From positions 1-8,387 of the forward strand of contig USOC01000035.1 of NCBI GenBank assembly GCA_900556245.1: a DNA stretch of 8,387 nucleotides. The letters are read 5' to 3'. The translations under genes and the position numbers were made by a program. The notes under the pieces are model-generated. The model saw only the letters and a list, made by a program, of their open reading frames with translations. It searched no databases and was not told the origin of the DNA. This document shows positions 5,408 to 8,387 of the stretch, one piece after another; position 1 is the first letter of the stretch; every line of letters begins with the position of its first letter. The DNA is from an uncultured Prevotellaceae bacterium (GTDB lineage: Bacteria > Bacteroidota > Bacteroidia > Bacteroidales > Muribaculaceae).

Positions 5408-6610
5408 ATGACAGACGAACCGATACTTATCACAGGCTCCGGAATAATCTCAGCCATCGGGCATGACAGTCAGGCCGTGCTTCATTCATTGCTCGCAGAA
5501 AAGACGGGTATCCGACGACTGAAATATCTACAGACTGAGCACACTGAATTTCCGGTGGGCGAAGTGCAACTGGACAATGAGGAAATGGCAGCGATGCTTG
5601 ATATTCCGAGTAATGTCCCGGTCACCCGCACTTCGTTGATGGGAATGCTTGCCCTTCGTGAAGCTCTCCGTGAAGCCGGACTGAAGCGAGAAGACCTTGG
5701 CCATTGCGGATTGGTGTCGGGTACAACTGTCGGCGGGATGGACAAAAGCGAACAATACTATCTTGATTTTCTCGAAAACGATTCGAAAAACGCTTATATC
5801 GCTACCCACGATTGTGGAGCGTGTACGGAAATGATTGCCGGGCAATCCGGACGATTTGCATTTGTGACAACGGTGTCGACAGCCTGTTCTTCGGCGGCCA
5901 ATGCCATTATTCTTGCCGCCAATATGATACGTAGTGGAAGGGCGGACATCGTAGTCGCCGGTGGCAGCGAGTGTATCACGAAATATCATCTTAATGGTTT
6001 CAATTCGCTGATGATTCTTGACAGGGAGCCGTGCAGGCCTTTTGACGCTACCCGAGCCGGACTGAATTTAGGGGAAGGGGCGGCTTTTGTCGTACTCGAG
6101 CGGGCGTCTTCCGCCCGGCGTCGCGGGGCAAAAGGATTATGCCGGCTGTCCGGTTGGGGCAACGCCTGCGACGCTTTCCATCAGACTGCGTCATCTGCCG
6201 ATGGCGAGGGTGCATACAGGGCGATGCGTGAAGCTATTGCAAAAGCCTCTTTACAACCGGAGGATGTAGATTATATCAATGCTCACGGAACCGGTACGCC
6301 GAACAACGATGCCAGCGAGAGTGTCGCTATGATGCGTATTTTCGGTCGTCAGGTGCCTCCTGTGTCATCTACGAAGGCATTTACCGGCCATACGACCAGC
6401 GCGTCGGGGGCTATCGAACTTGTCATTTGCCTCTTGTCGATGCGTCATGGAATTATTCCGGCCAATCTGCATTGGTCAGCCGCGATGGAAGACGGAATAG
6501 TGCCTGTTACGTCGACACTCAGGGAACAGCATCTGAAGCATGTGCTTTGCAACTCTTTCGGATTTGGGGGCAACGACTCCTCTTTGTTAATTTCAGTATG
6601 GGAAGAATGA
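5408..6610 (+). CDS. FabF-like ketosynthase, catalytic partner of the KS/CLF-like pair (ApeO-like)
   Basis: The 400-residue protein is a complete KAS II-type condensing enzyme. The nucleophile elbow is TVSTACSSAAN with Cys160, the first histidine block is NAHGTGTPNNDASES with His293, and the second is SSTKAFTGHTTSASGA with Lys323 and His328. The C-terminal loop NSFGFGGNDSSLLI and the length are standard. It performs repeated decarboxylative condensation with malonyl-ACP. The next gene encodes a KS-fold protein without catalytic residues and its start overlaps this stop, the same arrangement as KS/CLF genes of type II polyketide synthases and the ApeO/ApeC pair of APE systems. I therefore read it as the catalytic subunit of a heterodimer that elongates the polyene. 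Its ATG is four bases after the ACP 2 stop. Confidence 0.94.
   Translation: MTDEPILITGSGIISAIGHDSQAVLHSLLAEKTGIRRLKYLQTEHTEFPVGEVQLDNEEMAAMLDIPSNVPVTRTSLMGMLALREALREAGLKREDLGHCGLVSGTTVGGMDKSEQYYLDFLENDSKNAYIATHDCGACTEMIAGQSGRFAFVTTVSTACSSAANAIILAANMIRSGRADIVVAGGSECITKYHLNGFNSLMILDREPCRPFDATRAGLNLGEGAAFVVLERASSARRRGAKGLCRLSGWGNACDAFHQTASSADGEGAYRAMREAIAKASLQPEDVDYINAHGTGTPNNDASESVAMMRIFGRQVPPVSSTKAFTGHTTSASGAIELVICLLSMRHGIIPANLHWSAAMEDGIVPVTSTLREQHLKHVLCNSFGFGGNDSSLLISVWEE
6601..6605 (+). promoter_or_regulatory. Ribosome binding site (GGAAG) for the CLF-like gene
   Basis: GGAAG lies four bases before ATG 6610 and one base before ATG 6607, inside the last codons of the upstream ketosynthase. 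ATG 6598 lies upstream of it and is not served by it. The spacing favours ATG 6610. Confidence 0.4.
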
Positions 6611-7644
6611 TGGAAGAGAGAAGAATATATATCCGGTCTGCGGCTCAGATATCGATGCAGGAACCCTTGTCGGAGGCTTGGCTTCAAGTGCCGCATCGTT
6701 ATGAAGACCGCTATGTGCGCAGTATTGATCCTAACTACCGCGACTACTTGTCGCCCATTGAATCGCGACGTCTTGGCAAGGTGCTTAAGCGGGCGCTTGT
6801 CACGTCGGTCTGCGTGCTTCAGGAGGCCGGTATCGAATGTCCGGATGCCATCCTGACCGGAACCGGTCTCGGCTGTGTGGAAAACACAGAGGCGTTTTTG
6901 AAGGCTCTCTGCGTCGATGGCGAGCAGCTTCTGAAACCAACCCATTTCATGCAGTCTACCCATAATACCATCGGCTCACTGATTGCCATCCATACGCATG
7001 CGCATGGCTACAATGCAACGTATTCGCAGAAATCCGTGTCTTTCGAAAGCGCATTGCTCGACGCAGTTCTGCAGTTGCAGCTTGGAGATGTCAATACGGC
7101 ATTGGTCGGAGGTCATGACGAGGTCACGCCTTCCTATTTCACGCTTCTTGAACGTATCGGTTATGTGGGAAATCCCGGACAGTGCGCTTGCGGAGAAGCT
7201 TCAGTAGCCATGTTGTTGACTGCGGGAGGCGAACGTGATTGCCTTTGTGAACTGGCCGGCATCGAGATGGTCTATCGGCCAACGGAGAAAGAGCAAAAGG
7301 ATGTCATTGAGCGATTGTTGCACGCGTCGGGACTGCAAACCGGAGATATCAGCTTGGTCGTGACCGGTAAAAACGGGGCTTCAGCCAATGACGATTCTTA
7401 CGATATGTTGCTCAGAGGCTTGCTTAAGGGGCTTCCGTCGGTTTCCTATAAGCCAATATTCGGAGAATGCTATTCGTCGTCGGCATTGGGTATTTACGCG
7501 TCAGCCAGATGGTTGGCTGCCGGAATCTTTCCCGGTATGACATTGGGCGGGAAAGATTCCGGAGAATTGAAGAACGTGCTGTTTGTCAATCACAGCGACG
7601 GGAAAGAATTTTCATTTGTTCTGTTGAGGCGATGTGGATGTTGA
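6610..7644 (+). CDS. Catalytically dead ketosynthase, chain-length-factor-like (ApeC-like)
   Basis: This 344-residue KS-fold protein is shorter than FabF. ILTGTGLGCVENTEAFLKAL (81-100), FMQSTHNTIGSLIAIHTHAHGYN (113-135) and a GGHDE block (167-171) follow the KS layout closely. All three catalytic positions are changed: the nucleophile block reads QKSVSFESALLDA with Ser142 at the Cys position, the HGTGT block is replaced by TGKNGASANDD (252-262) without His, and the KxxxxGH block reads KPIFGECYSSSALG with Lys281 kept but Glu286 in place of His. It therefore cannot condense on its own. In type II PKS and in ApeO/ApeC such proteins form an obligate heterodimer with the preceding KS and set the chain length. 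The stop of that KS overlaps this start. ATG 6610 is preferred by RBS spacing; 6607 is equally possible by sequence. Confidence 0.88.
   Translation: MEERRIYIRSAAQISMQEPLSEAWLQVPHRYEDRYVRSIDPNYRDYLSPIESRRLGKVLKRALVTSVCVLQEAGIECPDAILTGTGLGCVENTEAFLKALCVDGEQLLKPTHFMQSTHNTIGSLIAIHTHAHGYNATYSQKSVSFESALLDAVLQLQLGDVNTALVGGHDEVTPSYFTLLERIGYVGNPGQCACGEASVAMLLTAGGERDCLCELAGIEMVYRPTEKEQKDVIERLLHASGLQTGDISLVVTGKNGASANDDSYDMLLRGLLKGLPSVSYKPIFGECYSSSALGIYASARWLAAGIFPGMTLGGKDSGELKNVLFVNHSDGKEFSFVLLRRCGC
7624..7629 (+). promoter_or_regulatory. Ribosome binding site (TTGAGG) for the SMR-like gene
   Basis: TTGAGG lies eight bases before ATG 7638 and only two before ATG 7632, so it points to 7638 as the start of the membrane protein. 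It is inside the last codons of the CLF-like gene, which implies translational coupling. Confidence 0.35.
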
Positions 7645-7985
7645 TAGGGTTGACAGGACTGCAATGCCTGTTGCTTGCAATGGGGCAGGTGTTTCTGAAG
7701 CTGGCGTTGGCGAATGTCGGCAGTTTCAGTATGTCGTTCTCATTTTTCGGGCGATTGCTGTCTTGTTGGAGTTTTCATCTTCATTTGCTGCTTTTTGGCG
7801 GCGGTTCGCTGCTTTGGTGGTATATCCTTCAAAAATATCCGCTGAGTATGGCGTATCCGTTGGTCAGTTTCAGTTATATTTTCGGAATGTTGGCATCCAG
7901 TCTGTTTCTGCATGAAACGATAACACCGGTCCGCTGGGCAGGTGCCGTGCTGATAATAGCCGGATGTCTGTTGATAGCTAAATGA
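7638..7985 (+). CDS. Small four-helix membrane protein, SMR/ArnE-like (EamA superfamily)
   Basis: The 115-residue protein is very hydrophobic and has four likely transmembrane segments: about 2-21, 47-64, 71-90 and 97-113. The second half, SMAYPLVSFSYIFGMLASSLFLHETITPVRWAGAVLIIAGCLLI, closely follows the ending of ArnE-type SMR proteins (a YP, then HE, then RW-G-x-x-I-x-G). ArnE/ArnF flip an undecaprenyl-linked aminosugar across the inner membrane. The EmrE-type membrane glutamate in helix 1 is not present; that region has GQVFLK. A flippase for the lipid-linked polyene or a precursor is a reasonable inference, but substrate and direction are unknown. ATG 7638 fits the RBS; ATG 7632 would add Met-Trp. 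It overlaps the CLF-like gene by seven bases and is followed after seven bases by the LolA-like gene. Confidence 0.82.
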   Translation: MLIGLTGLQCLLLAMGQVFLKLALANVGSFSMSFSFFGRLLSCWSFHLHLLLFGGGSLLWWYILQKYPLSMAYPLVSFSYIFGMLASSLFLHETITPVRWAGAVLIIAGCLLIAK

Positions 7986-7992
7986 CGAAGTT

Positions 7993-8387
7993 ATGAGAAA
8001 AGTATTATTTCTGACAATTGTGCTGCTCAGTCTGTGCGTATCCGCCCAACCATCGGTCAAACTTTCCGGTGGAAACATGAAGAAAGCCCTGTCGGCGATT
8101 AACGGAGCCGCAGCGGCAATGAAGTCGTTGGACTGTCGTTTTGTGCAAACAAAGACGTTGAAGATGCTTGACGACAAACTTGTGTCACAAGGCAGAATGT
8201 ATTACCGGCGCAGTGATTGTCTCCGGTGGGAATATCAGTCGCCTTATCGCTATGTTTTCATTCTCAACGGCAAAAGGGTGATGCTCGACAGTGGAAAGGA
8301 CAAGAATGTCATAGACGTGAGAACAAACAGGCTTTTCGAAGAGATTGCCCGCATTATGATGAACAGCGTCACTGGCAAATGCTTGTC
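7993..8387 (+). CDS. LolA-like periplasmic lipid carrier, N-terminal part
   Basis: The open frame runs off the window after 131 residues. It starts with a signal peptide (MRKVLFLTIVLLSLCVSA, likely cut after VSA at residue 18, before Gln19). The mature part then has the LolA-family beginning: SLDCRFVQTKTLKMLDDKLV (45-64), SQGRMYYRRSDCLRWEYQSP (65-84) and YRYVFILNGKRVMLDSG (85-101). The FxQTKxL, GxxYYR and LRWEYxxP blocks are characteristic of LolA/LolA-like proteins. LolA ferries lipoproteins through the periplasm; the version found in APE operons is thought to help move the polyene lipid to the outer membrane, together with an MMPL exporter that would be downstream. No lipobox Cys is at the cleavage site (Cys15 is inside the hydrophobic core), so a soluble protein is more likely than a lipoprotein. 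ATG 7993 follows the previous stop by seven bases. Confidence 0.9.
   Translation, partial: MRKVLFLTIVLLSLCVSAQPSVKLSGGNMKKALSAINGAAAAMKSLDCRFVQTKTLKMLDDKLVSQGRMYYRRSDCLRWEYQSPYRYVFILNGKRVMLDSGKDKNVIDVRTNRLFEEIARIMMNSVTGKCL

Noticed and set aside
6427..6609. N-terminal extension of the CLF-like protein into the upstream KS
   Set aside because: This is the open continuation of the frame inside the previous gene; KS homology begins only after ATG 6610.
7467..7637. N-terminal extension of the SMR-like protein into the CLF-like gene
   Set aside because: The added residues are arginine-rich and unlike a membrane protein start; a four-helix protein begins at 7638.

Overview
The window is an internal slice of an aryl polyene (APE)/flexirubin-type pigment biosynthesis operon. 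It is very probably from a Bacteroidota member of the order Bacteroidales; a gut Bacteroides- or Muribaculaceae-like host is my guess. Four things point there: the gene order resembles Bacteroidetes APE clusters as I remember them, protein signatures such as the KS-like half-protein and the WxGxTGGxxWM acyltransferase start look like that group, most genes lack strong Shine-Dalgarno sites, and base composition is near balanced. No database search was possible, so the taxon is an inference.

All genes lie on the + strand and are tightly packed. In order they are: the C-terminal end of a FabB-like ketosynthase (1-254); a SAM methyltransferase (289-1386); acyl carrier protein 1 (1412-1657); an LpxL/HtrB-like acyltransferase (1660-2559); an ApeP-like hotdog dehydratase (2559-2999); a 4HBT-type hotdog thioesterase (3013-3438); a complete ketosynthase (3435-4583); a truncated ketosynthase-fold protein without an active site (4577-5140); acyl carrier protein 2 (5146-5403); a complete FabF-like ketosynthase (5408-6610); a chain-length-factor-like ketosynthase with all three catalytic residues replaced (6610-7644); a small four-helix SMR/ArnE-like membrane protein (7638-7985); and the N-terminal part of a LolA-like periplasmic protein (7993-8387, cut by the window edge). 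Most junctions are short gaps or stop/start overlaps, and no promoter or terminator is evident, so this is one polycistronic unit that continues past both edges.

The likely joint function is as follows. Carrier proteins hold an aryl starter and the growing chain. The KS/CLF-like pair (5408-7644) and the other ketosynthases extend it with malonyl units. The dehydratase, probably with partners outside the window, makes the conjugated polyene. The methyltransferase decorates the aryl head. The thioesterase edits or releases acyl chains, the acyltransferase joins the polyene to a membrane lipid, and the SMR-like and LolA-like proteins belong to the export and outer-membrane delivery part. A ketoreductase, an activating ligase or ammonia lyase for the aryl starter, a second dehydratase subunit, a glycosyltransferase and an MMPL exporter are expected from known APE clusters but are not in the window.

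The class of system is known. The least familiar parts are the half-length dead ketosynthase at 4577-5140, the loss of catalytic histidines in the dehydratase and the methyltransferase, and an 18-bp perfect palindrome inside the methyltransferase gene.
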